DNA of 8,551 nucleotides, taken from assembly GCA_947259675.1 (NCBI GenBank), contig CAMYNE010000057.1:2537-11087 (forward strand), given 5' to 3'. Positions 1 through 6,362 of the stretch are shown here, piece by piece. The translations under genes were made by a program, and so were the position numbers. Origin of the DNA: an uncultured Pirellulaceae bacterium. GTDB lineage: Bacteria; Planctomycetota; Planctomycetia; Pirellulales; Pirellulaceae. The notes under the pieces were generated by a model. It was not told where the DNA came from. It did not search any database and was given only the letters and a program-made list of their open reading frames with translations. Every line of letters starts with the position of its first letter. Positions within the stretch are counted from its first letter, which is position 1.

Positions 1-1068
1 GACTGCACCGGCAGCCAAGATTTTCGCGAGTTAATCGCTCGGCCGGATATCGATGCGTTCCACGTTTCAACCCCTGATCATTGGCATGCGGTAGCGTCGG
101 TAAGGGCGCTGCGAAATGGCAAAGACGTGTATTGCGAGAAGCCTTTGGCCAACTCGTTTGGTGAAAGCAAAGCCATTCGTGACGCCACACGTCAAACTGG
201 CCGCATCTTGCAGTGCGGAAGCCACGAACGGTCCAACAACAATTGCCGATTCGCTGCCGAATTGGTTCGTAACGGACGACTGGGAAAAATTCAGACGGTG
301 CGAATCCAAATGCCCTGCGAACAGGAGCATCATCTCAAAGCGAGAAACACGAAGTCCAATCCCAATTCGCAGCCGGTGCCCGAACATCTGAATTGGGACA
401 TGTGGCAAGGCCCCACGGGTCCGACTGAATTCCGGCAAGAGTATTGTCACTTTTGGTGGCGTTTTGTCTTGAGCTACGGCGGTGGAGAAATGACCGATCG
501 CGGGGCTCACATCATCGACATCGCTCAACTGGGTTTGGGAGAGGACGATTACGGTCCGGTTGAATTTCAAGCGACTGGATTGCAGGTCGAAGACAGCCCC
601 TACGATGCGTTTTGGGATTATGAGTTTACGAATACTTACGCCAACGGTGTCAAACTGGTTGGCTCGACCAAAGGTCCACGCGGATTGAAATTCGAAGGCG
701 CCGAGGGTTGGTTGTTTGTGGCGATTCACGGTGGCGCGTTGACCGCGTCAAACCCCGAGTGGTTGCCTCAAAGCGTTCGAGACGGAAAGCCAATTGGTGT
801 TGACGATCCGATTCCCACGGAATTTCAAATTCGTCTGGGGAGAAGTCCCGGTCATCATCAAAACTTCATCGATTGCGTGATGAGCCGCAAATCGCCGATG
901 GCAACGGCCGAGATTGGCCACCGCACGGCGACGATTTGCCATTTGAATAACATCGCGATGCGGGTCGGTCGAACGATCAAGTGGGATCCTTTGCGAGAAG
1001 AACTTATCGACGATGTCGCTGCGGGAGAGTTGTTGATTCCCAATATGCGCGATCCCTGGAAAGTGTAA
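1..1068 (+). CDS. Gfo/Idh/MocA family oxidoreductase, 5'-truncated
   Basis: The frame is open from the first base, so the gene begins upstream of the window and the ATG-like starts inside are not the true start. About 355 C-terminal residues are visible; the N-terminal part with the Rossmann dinucleotide-binding glycine motif is missing. Seen: VSTPDHWHA (bases 67-93), then GKDVYCEKPLA with the family's EKP motif (Lys codon at 139-141), and in the C-terminal domain GGGEMTDRGAHIID with conserved Asp (496-498) and His (508-510). The distal part has HHQNFIDCV and GRTIKWDP, typical of the many paralogues in planctomycetes. Family members are NAD(P)-dependent oxidoreductases acting mostly on sugars, inositols or their derivatives; the substrate cannot be told here. 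In planctomycetes many carry a Tat signal, but that end is not visible. It is separated from the next gene by 411 bp, so it is probably not part of the downstream operon. Confidence 0.93.
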   Translation, partial: DCTGSQDFRELIARPDIDAFHVSTPDHWHAVASVRALRNGKDVYCEKPLANSFGESKAIRDATRQTGRILQCGSHERSNNNCRFAAELVRNGRLGKIQTVRIQMPCEQEHHLKARNTKSNPNSQPVPEHLNWDMWQGPTGPTEFRQEYCHFWWRFVLSYGGGEMTDRGAHIIDIAQLGLGEDDYGPVEFQATGLQVEDSPYDAFWDYEFTNTYANGVKLVGSTKGPRGLKFEGAEGWLFVAIHGGALTASNPEWLPQSVRDGKPIGVDDPIPTEFQIRLGRSPGHHQNFIDCVMSRKSPMATAEIGHRTATICHLNNIAMRVGRTIKWDPLREELIDDVAAGELLIPNMRDPWKV

Positions 1069-1144
1069 TCGCCACCGGATTTTCGTAGCCAGCCTGCTGA
1101 CTGGATTGCCAAGTGGTGAAAAGTCAGAGCAAACGACCCTCACC

Positions 1145-1182
1145 CGCCACTTCGGGGCGACCTTTCCCAGTTTCGGGAGAGG
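1145..1182. repeat. Tandem degenerate hairpins, possible interspersed repeat or terminator
   Basis: The first stem pairs CGCC (1145-1148) with GGCG (1156-1159). The second pairs CCTTTCCC (1161-1168) with GGGAGAGG (1175-1182) across a six-base loop: 8 bp including one G-U wobble. The second stem is not followed by a run of T, so it is a poor intrinsic terminator. From memory, paired CCCTCACC.../CTCTCCC...GGGAGAGG hairpins recur between genes in planctomycete genomes, which would make this a worn copy of such a repeat. That is an inference without a genome search. Its place after a stop codon and before an operon fits a 3'-end or boundary role. Confidence 0.4.
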
Positions 1183-1258
1183 TTGCATTAACAGTAACAA
1201 ATTCTCGTGCAAAACGTACAACTTGGCGCTGTCCGCCGCTTGATCCCGGCTGGCTGTG

Positions 1259-1285
1259 TTGCAATTTGTCAAACAACGGTAGAAT
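1259..1285 (+). promoter_or_regulatory. Weak sigma70-like promoter candidate for the pspA operon
   Basis: TTGCAA (1259-1264, 4/6 to the -35 consensus) and TAGAAT (1280-1285, 5/6 to the -10 consensus) are separated by 15 bp, shorter than the ideal 17. Transcription from here would give a leader of roughly 190 nt containing the hairpin at 1296-1317. Such matches occur by chance, and planctomycete promoters are poorly defined. No sigma54-type GG-N10-GC site like the one that drives enterobacterial pspA was recognised. Confidence 0.2.
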
Positions 1286-1295
1286 AGAGCCGCAC

Positions 1296-1317
1296 GGCAA
1301 GCGAGTATTCGTTTGCC
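1296..1317 (+). other. 9-bp hairpin in the presumed operon leader
   Basis: Bases 1296-1304 (GGCAAGCGA) pair with 1309-1317 (TCGTTTGCC) around a GTAT loop: nine pairs, one of them a G-U wobble. No T-run follows, so it is not an intrinsic terminator. It sits just downstream of the candidate promoter and about 160 nt before the pspA-like start, so it could be a transcript-stabilising structure or a protein-binding palindrome. Function unknown. Confidence 0.35.
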
Positions 1318-1479
1318 ATCGTTGAAATCGGAAGGATGCATCTCTTTCCGGTTCGACGCGAACAAGTCGGCGAGTTGATGAACGAATTCCAGACGCTGGA
1401 TGGCGATTTTCACCGTTTGGCATTTGTGAGCTTGAGCAGCGTCTATCGATTTAACGTTTTTTCGGTGGGGTAATCCGAG

Positions 1480-2229
1480 ATGATTTTTGGTAAGTTTTGG
1501 CGTACGATCGCCGCCCAGGTTAACAAGCTCGCTAACTTCTTCTGGACGGCAGACCCGATTGCACAGATGCAATACGAATACGACAAAGCCGTCGAAGAAA
1601 TGAAGGGCGGTCGAGAAGGGTTGGAACAATATCGTGGTCTGGTCGAACGCGTGTCGCGTCAGGTTGCCAACGAAAAACGCCACATCGAACAGCTCGAATT
1701 GAAAGTTAAGTCATATTTGTCCGCCGGAGACCGGGAGACGGCCGGCAAGTTTGCGATTGAACTGAACAAGGCCAAGGCAGAGTTGGCTGAGAATGAAGCA
1801 CAACTGGCAATGCACGAAAAATCCTACGGCAACAACATTCGCAAGATAAAAAGCGCGATGGGCAAGCTTAGTAGTATTCGTGAAAAGATCCAGGGCTACG
1901 ATGCTGAATTGAAAATGAGCCGTGCAGAAGCAGAAATGGCTGAACTGGCCAAAGATTTCAATTTTGATGTGACGACTGATTTTGGTCAAATCGAACAAGT
2001 GATTCAAGAAAGGATCTCGCTGAATCGTGGCAAGGCCCGGGTCGCCGCGGACTTGAGCGAAGAAGGCATGGTCGACATTGAACGCGAAGAGCATATGGAA
2101 AAGGCACAAGCGGAAGATGCGCTCCGAGGGTTTGAAGTTGAAATGGGATTGGTCACACCTCAGACCGCCCAACTCGAAGACGATGTCAAAGAACTAGGAC
2201 CTGCCAGCAAATCGACTGAGACCAATTGA
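1480..2229 (+). CDS. PspA/IM30 (Vipp1) family protein, ESCRT-III superfamily
   Basis: Encodes 249 residues. The N-terminus (about 1-24, MIFGKFWRTIAAQVNKL...) looks like the amphipathic membrane-binding helix of PspA/Vipp1. It is followed by DPIAQMQYEYDKAVEEM, matching the DP...hhxxhhxEhxxxh start of helix 1 in the family, then a long, highly charged coiled coil (about 30-220) rich in Glu, Lys, Gln and Ala. The start has an upstream purine-rich GGTGGGG (1464-1470) 9 nt away. E. coli PspA is 222 residues; this one has an extra acidic, low-complexity tail (about 226-249). Family members polymerise on the cytoplasmic face of the inner membrane, support bilayer integrity and remodel membranes. The next gene is an AAA+ ATPase, suggesting ATP-driven turnover of the polymer. 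No PspB, PspC or PspF gene is visible. Family assignment is firm; orthology to enterobacterial pspA is not claimed. Confidence 0.9.
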   Translation: MIFGKFWRTIAAQVNKLANFFWTADPIAQMQYEYDKAVEEMKGGREGLEQYRGLVERVSRQVANEKRHIEQLELKVKSYLSAGDRETAGKFAIELNKAKAELAENEAQLAMHEKSYGNNIRKIKSAMGKLSSIREKIQGYDAELKMSRAEAEMAELAKDFNFDVTTDFGQIEQVIQERISLNRGKARVAADLSEEGMVDIEREEHMEKAQAEDALRGFEVEMGLVTPQTAQLEDDVKELGPASKSTETN

Positions 2230-2283
2230 ACCGTTGGTAGTTTTCTTTGGCATTAACGATTGACGGTCTTGGAATATGCGAAC

Positions 2284-4152
2284 ATGAGTCCTTCCGATTC
2301 AGAGAATTCTGCCGCCTTGGCGGAGTCCCCCGAGACGATCCGCTCGGTTAGCGTGCCGGACTGGTACCCCGGCTGGGCGCGGGAGATGGCGAATCTGTAT
2401 TTCGCCGCCAACACCTGCCTGTTTGTGATTCACGGCAACGTTAACGACCTGATTCACTGTCGCGTCGAAGAAGGCGATGAGACCCTTGATCGGTTTTGCG
2501 GGTTGACCGATTTTCTGGCCGAACAAGTTTTTGGAACCTGGGATGTGGTCGCGTCGTACGATATGGGCCGTGGGATACAAGCGCAAGCCGGACCCGACCC
2601 CCAGCGACTCCGCGCGATGATGAAAACCTTGTCGGCAAACATTGGCAGTCCCACGACCTGGACGCGAACGCCCGACGACGTGTTGACCAATTACCAGCAG
2701 ATGATTCAGCGAAATCTGCTCGAAGAAGATCCGGCTGAGCGTAAACGAATGGCGTTTTTGTTTCCCTACGCTCAGTTTCTGGTCCCGGCCGGAAACCAGT
2801 CGACGATCGCGCGCACCCAGGCTTCTCACCTCGTTCGTTTTTTGTCTTGGGCTCAAAACCCATACATCAAACGCGTCAACATGTCATTCTGTTTGATCGC
2901 CGAGACGCTCACCGAAGTCAATAAGCGGCTGGTGCAAGACCCGCATGTGGCGACAATCGAAATTCCACTGCCAGATGCCAACGTCCGCCGGGTGTTTCTC
3001 GAAACCAATTTTGATTTGGATTCAAACGACTCAGACGACGCACCTGATGATGAATCAGACGGCGTCGCTCCGGAAGAGGATTCGATTGGCCGTGAGATGT
3101 CGATTGAGGCGGTGACCCAGATTTCAAACGGTCTCAATCTCGTCAACCTCAACGTTGCGATGTCGCGGAGCAAGCTAACGGGCAAATCGGTTGACATCAA
3201 TGCTTTTCGCGCACTGAAGAAAGGCCTGATCGAACGCCAATGTCAAGGTTTGGTTACCTTCCTGGAGCCAGACCATACACTCGATATGGTTGTTGGACAT
3301 ACGGCGGCCAAAGCTCGATTGAATATGGATGCGAGATGGATCGTCGAAGGCCAGCTGGACGCGGCGCCGATGGGCTATTTGATTTGCGGACCAGTCGGAA
3401 CTGGAAAAACTTTCATTTCCGAGTGCTACGCGGGTTCGATCGGAATCCCGTGTCTCGTGCTGCGTAACTTCCGTTCCAAATACGTGGGCGAAACGGAAGG
3501 CAATTTGGAAAAAGTCTTGAACGTTCTCCGCTCGCTCGGTCCTGTGATGGTGATCATCGACGAGGCAGACGCGGCTCTTGGCAACCGCGAATCGGGCGGT
3601 GATTCGGGAACCAGCAGTCGCGTGTTTTCAATGATCGCCAGTCAGATGGGCAACACTCGCTTTCGCGGTAAGATCATTTGGATGTTGTTGACAAGCCGCC
3701 CCGAACTATTGCCAATCGACTTGAAACGACAAGGGCGAGCGGAAGTGCATATCCCGCTTTTCTACCCAACCGAAACGGACGAAATTCGGAAGATGTTCGA
3801 AGTCATGGCCAAGAAAAATAATGTCGATCTTGGTGCAGATGCGATCCCGGAAGTGTCACCTGAACGCGAACTCAGTGGCGCCGACATCGAAAGTGTTGTG
3901 CTCAACGCGAAACGCGAAATGATGGCCGATAACCGGAAATTGCTTGATCGGAAAGATCTGGATTTGGCGCTCGAGAGCTTTATTCCTTCCGCCCAGGGAA
4001 TGGAAAAAGAGTTGCAGGAAATGGTTGCAGTTCTCGAATGCACCGACCGACGATTTTTAACTCAGCATTGGCGCGACGAGTTGGCACGACCCAACGGTCG
4101 AGCCGAGTTGCAACGAAAAGTGGCGATGACGCAAGAGTTGTTGGGCCGCTGA
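2284..4152 (+). CDS. AAA+ ATPase with a degenerate N-terminal AAA-like half
   Basis: Encodes 622 residues from ATG 2284. A TTG at 2260 would add eight residues but has no convincing ribosome site; neither start has a strong one. C-terminal module: Walker A GPVGTGKT (369-376), pore-loop-like KYVGETE (Tyr400), Walker B VMVIIDEAD (DEAD at 426-429), sensor-1 region LLTSRPE (470-474), LKRQGR with two possible arginine fingers (Arg482, Arg485), and a sensor-2 region LSGADIE (530-536). This is a classical-clade AAA domain of the Vps4/Cdc48/SpoVK kind. The N-terminal half (about 25-345) has no Walker motifs but follows AAA order (FVIHGN strand, MAFLFPYAQFLVP, NMSFCLIAETLTEV, IEIPLPDANVRRVFLE), so it looks like a dead AAA domain, as in Ycf46-type proteins. 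An acidic linker (244-267) interrupts it. It is probably cytoplasmic. Placement directly after the PspA-like gene suggests it remodels that protein; this is inference. Confidence 0.88.
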   Translation: MSPSDSENSAALAESPETIRSVSVPDWYPGWAREMANLYFAANTCLFVIHGNVNDLIHCRVEEGDETLDRFCGLTDFLAEQVFGTWDVVASYDMGRGIQAQAGPDPQRLRAMMKTLSANIGSPTTWTRTPDDVLTNYQQMIQRNLLEEDPAERKRMAFLFPYAQFLVPAGNQSTIARTQASHLVRFLSWAQNPYIKRVNMSFCLIAETLTEVNKRLVQDPHVATIEIPLPDANVRRVFLETNFDLDSNDSDDAPDDESDGVAPEEDSIGREMSIEAVTQISNGLNLVNLNVAMSRSKLTGKSVDINAFRALKKGLIERQCQGLVTFLEPDHTLDMVVGHTAAKARLNMDARWIVEGQLDAAPMGYLICGPVGTGKTFISECYAGSIGIPCLVLRNFRSKYVGETEGNLEKVLNVLRSLGPVMVIIDEADAALGNRESGGDSGTSSRVFSMIASQMGNTRFRGKIIWMLLTSRPELLPIDLKRQGRAEVHIPLFYPTETDEIRKMFEVMAKKNNVDLGADAIPEVSPERELSGADIESVVLNAKREMMADNRKLLDRKDLDLALESFIPSAQGMEKELQEMVAVLECTDRRFLTQHWRDELARPNGRAELQRKVAMTQELLGR

Positions 4153-4210
4153 TGAACTAACCGAAGCCTATACACACTATACAAAAACTAAACCAATCAG
4201 GGGATCAACC

Positions 4211-4501
4211 ATGGCGCGAAAAAGTTGGCTGGACGACAAGGGCGAATCTACGCAGATCGACGACTATGCAAAACAAACCGGTTCTTTCATCGATGCGATG
4301 GCCGATGGTAAAATCGTGGATCAAGAGGTCGCCGACCAGGAGGCGAAACTGGTTGACTTGATGAAAAAGGTTGAACCGAAACTGGATGACGAACAACACG
4401 CCGAAATCACGGAACTGCTTTGCGAGTTGTCGGCCTACAATGTGCTGCAAATGCTAAACATGTTCCAGCAGGCCAGACCCGTCACGCAGTTCAAGGGCTA
4501 A
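4211..4501 (+). CDS. Small helical protein, possibly TerB-like
   Basis: Encodes 96 residues, without signal peptide or membrane segment, so probably cytoplasmic. A good ribosome site, AGGGGA (4199-4204), lies 6 nt before the ATG. The protein is acidic and predicted all-helical by inspection. Residues 31-39 (ADGKIVDQE) resemble the ADGxIxxxE motif of TerB/DjlA-type domains, where acidic residues may bind metal. The rest (AKLVDLMKKVEPKLDD, then a leucine-rich C-terminal helix with one Cys) is compatible with a shortened TerB fold of about half to two thirds the usual length. TerB domains are known in membrane-associated stress systems, which would suit these neighbours. The match rests on one short motif, so it could be an unrelated adaptor. 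Its position between the ATPase and receptor genes suggests a regulatory or bridging subunit. Confidence 0.8.
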   Translation: MARKSWLDDKGESTQIDDYAKQTGSFIDAMADGKIVDQEVADQEAKLVDLMKKVEPKLDDEQHAEITELLCELSAYNVLQMLNMFQQARPVTQFKG

Positions 4502-4553
4502 CGCCTGAATTCAATTCCGAATCAGAACAAATCGAAACATCAGCGAAATAATT

Positions 4554-4559
4554 GGGGGA
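4554..4559 (+). promoter_or_regulatory. Ribosome binding site deciding the receptor start
   Basis: GGGGGA lies 7 nt upstream of ATG 4567. A competing in-frame TTG at 4552 would overlap this purine run and have no site of its own, so ATG 4567 is preferred and gives a protein five residues shorter. Confidence 0.7.
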
Positions 4560-4566
4560 CAAATCG

Positions 4567-6315
4567 ATGGCGGGAAAACCAACACCTGTTTTTTATGCGG
4601 CAGTTTGCGTTGTGGTACTCGGACTCGTAGCATTCGCGCTCTACCAAGCTCGAGACGTAATTGCTCCTGGCGGCGATGAAAATCCGGCCGCTAAAGCCGG
4701 CGACAACGATTTGGTTCTCGATGATTTAGGTGGCGCCGAAGCACCCGATGAGGTCGGGGTCACAACCGTCAAAGAGTATGAGTTTAAACCGAGCGAGCGA
4801 CTACCGGCAGTCAAAGGCACGGCTGCCTACAAAGAAATGGAAGACAACACCGTTCGATTTGCCCTCAATGTGTGGGCCGGATGGGCACCGATTATCCAGG
4901 CCAACGGCGGATTCAATGCTGAGAAGATCTGGAAGACTCCCTCTGGCGAAGAATTCAAGGTTGAGCTTGTTCTGATCGACGATCCGGTCGCGATGCGAGA
5001 TGCTTACACCAGTGGCGAAGTTCACATCGGCTGGGCGACGCTGGACATGATGCCGCTGTTGATGGAAGGCTTCGTCAAACGCAATGGCGATCCGATTGAT
5101 AGTCGCGTGATGCCAAGAATTTTCCAGCAAGTCGACTGGTCCAATGGCGGTGACGGGATTGTGGCCCGTGGTGGAATCAAGACGATTGGCGATTTGCGAG
5201 GTAAGAAAATTGTGTTGGCAGAAAACTCGCCTTCCCAATACTTCGTTCTCAACATGCTTGTCTATGGCGGCGTCCAGCCTTCGGAAGTCGAATTCGTTTA
5301 CACGGGTGACGCATTTCAAGCGGCTGCGGCTTTCAACTCTCAGAAAGACATCGACGCGGTCGTTTCCTGGGCTCCCGATATCTACAACCTTTCGGACGTG
5401 CCGGGAAACAAAATGATCGTTTCAACCGGGACCGCCAACAAGTTGATCGCTGATGTCTGGTTTGCCCGTGCCGATTTTGCCAATGATCATCCTGAAATCT
5501 GTGAGGGACTGGTTCGCGGGATTTTTGATTCCATGACCGAACTCAACACCGACGAAGGAAAGAAAAAGGTCGCCGAGTTGATGGCCGACGGGTATGGTCT
5601 GCCAGCCAGCGAAGCGTATGAAATGTTGGCCGATGCCCACAGCACGAATTGGGCCGAGAACTACCAGTTCTTGATGAACAAAAACAACCCCGCGAATTTC
5701 GAGCGGGTTTGGAACCAAGCGTACTATATCTATAAACGAATCAACAAGGTCGCAAATCAAAAAGTCAAGTTTGACAAAGTGATGGATTTTTCAATCATCG
5801 AAAAACTCGGTAAGGAAGAAAAGTATTCCAGCCAGACGGATGAGTATTCCGTTCCGTTCATGGCCACCACAACCAGTGCAGTTCGTGGTGCCGAAGAGAT
5901 TCTGACGAACACGGTTGTCATTCACTTTTTCCCCAACAGCAGTGAACTTTACAAGAAAGTCACCAAACGACAGAACGACAAAGATGTCGAAACGCTGTAC
6001 GATCCCAAAGTGGATTTCGTGCTCGAAGAGATTGCCAAACTCGCGGGCCAATTCGGAACCGCCCGGATTGTGATCGAAGGCCACACCGACAGTTCCATGA
6101 AAGGCAAGGCTCCGGTTGACTTGGTGAAAGAACTTTCGATGAACCGAGCCCAAGCGGTGAAAGAGGCGTTGGCGAAGAAATACGAACTGGATCCGAATCA
6201 GTTCAATATCGACGGCGACGGATGGGATCGTCCTGCGGATCAGCTTGAACCAATGAATCATTCGCAAAATCGACGCGTCGAAGTGAAAATCTATCCAGCC
6301 GAAGTGATCGAATAA
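4567..6315 (+). CDS. NitT/TauT-type substrate-binding protein fused to OmpA-like peptidoglycan-binding domain
   Basis: Encodes 582 residues. Residues 9-27 form one hydrophobic segment after a short basic start; with no lipobox cysteine or clear cleavage site, it reads as an uncleaved anchor in the inner membrane with the rest periplasmic. An acidic, Ala/Gly-rich linker (about 30-90) follows. Residues about 95-405 resemble ABC receptors of the SsuA/TauA/NMT1 kind (VRFALNVWAGWAP start, GDLRGKKIVLAE, DAVVSWAPDI). Residues about 449-577 form an OmpA-like domain: VVIHFFPNSSEL, GHTD with Asp508, LSMNRA with Arg527, NRRVEV at 568-573. In OmpA the corresponding Asp and Arg contact diaminopimelate of peptidoglycan; here the Asp-Arg spacing is 19 instead of about 15, an insertion of about four residues. 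Receptors of this family normally have about 320 residues and no wall-binding domain. The permease and ATPase genes follow directly. Substrate unknown. Confidence 0.9.
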   Translation: MAGKPTPVFYAAVCVVVLGLVAFALYQARDVIAPGGDENPAAKAGDNDLVLDDLGGAEAPDEVGVTTVKEYEFKPSERLPAVKGTAAYKEMEDNTVRFALNVWAGWAPIIQANGGFNAEKIWKTPSGEEFKVELVLIDDPVAMRDAYTSGEVHIGWATLDMMPLLMEGFVKRNGDPIDSRVMPRIFQQVDWSNGGDGIVARGGIKTIGDLRGKKIVLAENSPSQYFVLNMLVYGGVQPSEVEFVYTGDAFQAAAAFNSQKDIDAVVSWAPDIYNLSDVPGNKMIVSTGTANKLIADVWFARADFANDHPEICEGLVRGIFDSMTELNTDEGKKKVAELMADGYGLPASEAYEMLADAHSTNWAENYQFLMNKNNPANFERVWNQAYYIYKRINKVANQKVKFDKVMDFSIIEKLGKEEKYSSQTDEYSVPFMATTTSAVRGAEEILTNTVVIHFFPNSSELYKKVTKRQNDKDVETLYDPKVDFVLEEIAKLAGQFGTARIVIEGHTDSSMKGKAPVDLVKELSMNRAQAVKEALAKKYELDPNQFNIDGDGWDRPADQLEPMNHSQNRRVEVKIYPAEVIE

Positions 6316-6362
6316 AGTCGCCATTGGTTCGACGTTTCTCTACCAGTTTTTCTCATTAGACC

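Larger units (their letters stand above)
1069..1479. other. 411-bp intergenic region
   Basis: This is the only gap above 300 bases. It holds, in order: an imperfect inverted repeat (CCAG..CTGG) near 1090-1105 just after the oxidoreductase stop; two degenerate hairpins at 1145-1182; a weak promoter-like pair at 1259-1285; a 9-bp hairpin at 1296-1317; and an open frame of 45 codons (1336-1473) that stops 6 bp before the pspA-like start. No longer frame in either direction shows recognisable protein features. It most likely contains the end of the oxidoreductase transcript and the promoter and leader of the downstream operon. Confidence 0.6.

Noticed and set aside
67..729. A 220-codon minus-strand open frame
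   Set aside because: It is antisense to the oxidoreductase, whose motifs are well conserved on the plus strand.
1161..1182. Intrinsic terminator for the oxidoreductase gene
   Set aside because: The stem is adequate but is followed by TTGCATTAAC rather than a T-run, so it was listed as a hairpin or repeat instead.
1264..1285. TTGTCA (1266-1271) as the -35 box for TAGAAT (1280-1285)
   Set aside because: The spacing is only 8 bp; the upstream TTGCAA at 15 bp is less implausible.
748..1683. A 311-codon open frame on the minus strand
   Set aside because: It lies antisense across the oxidoreductase end, the intergenic gap and the start of the PspA-like gene, and its translation shows no domain or coherent composition. 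Both genes it overlaps have clear family motifs.
2230..2283. Terminator or separate promoter between the PspA-like and AAA genes
   Set aside because: No stem-loop with a T-run or convincing -35/-10 pair was found in this gap, nor in the gaps at 4153-4210, 4502-4566 and 6316-6362.
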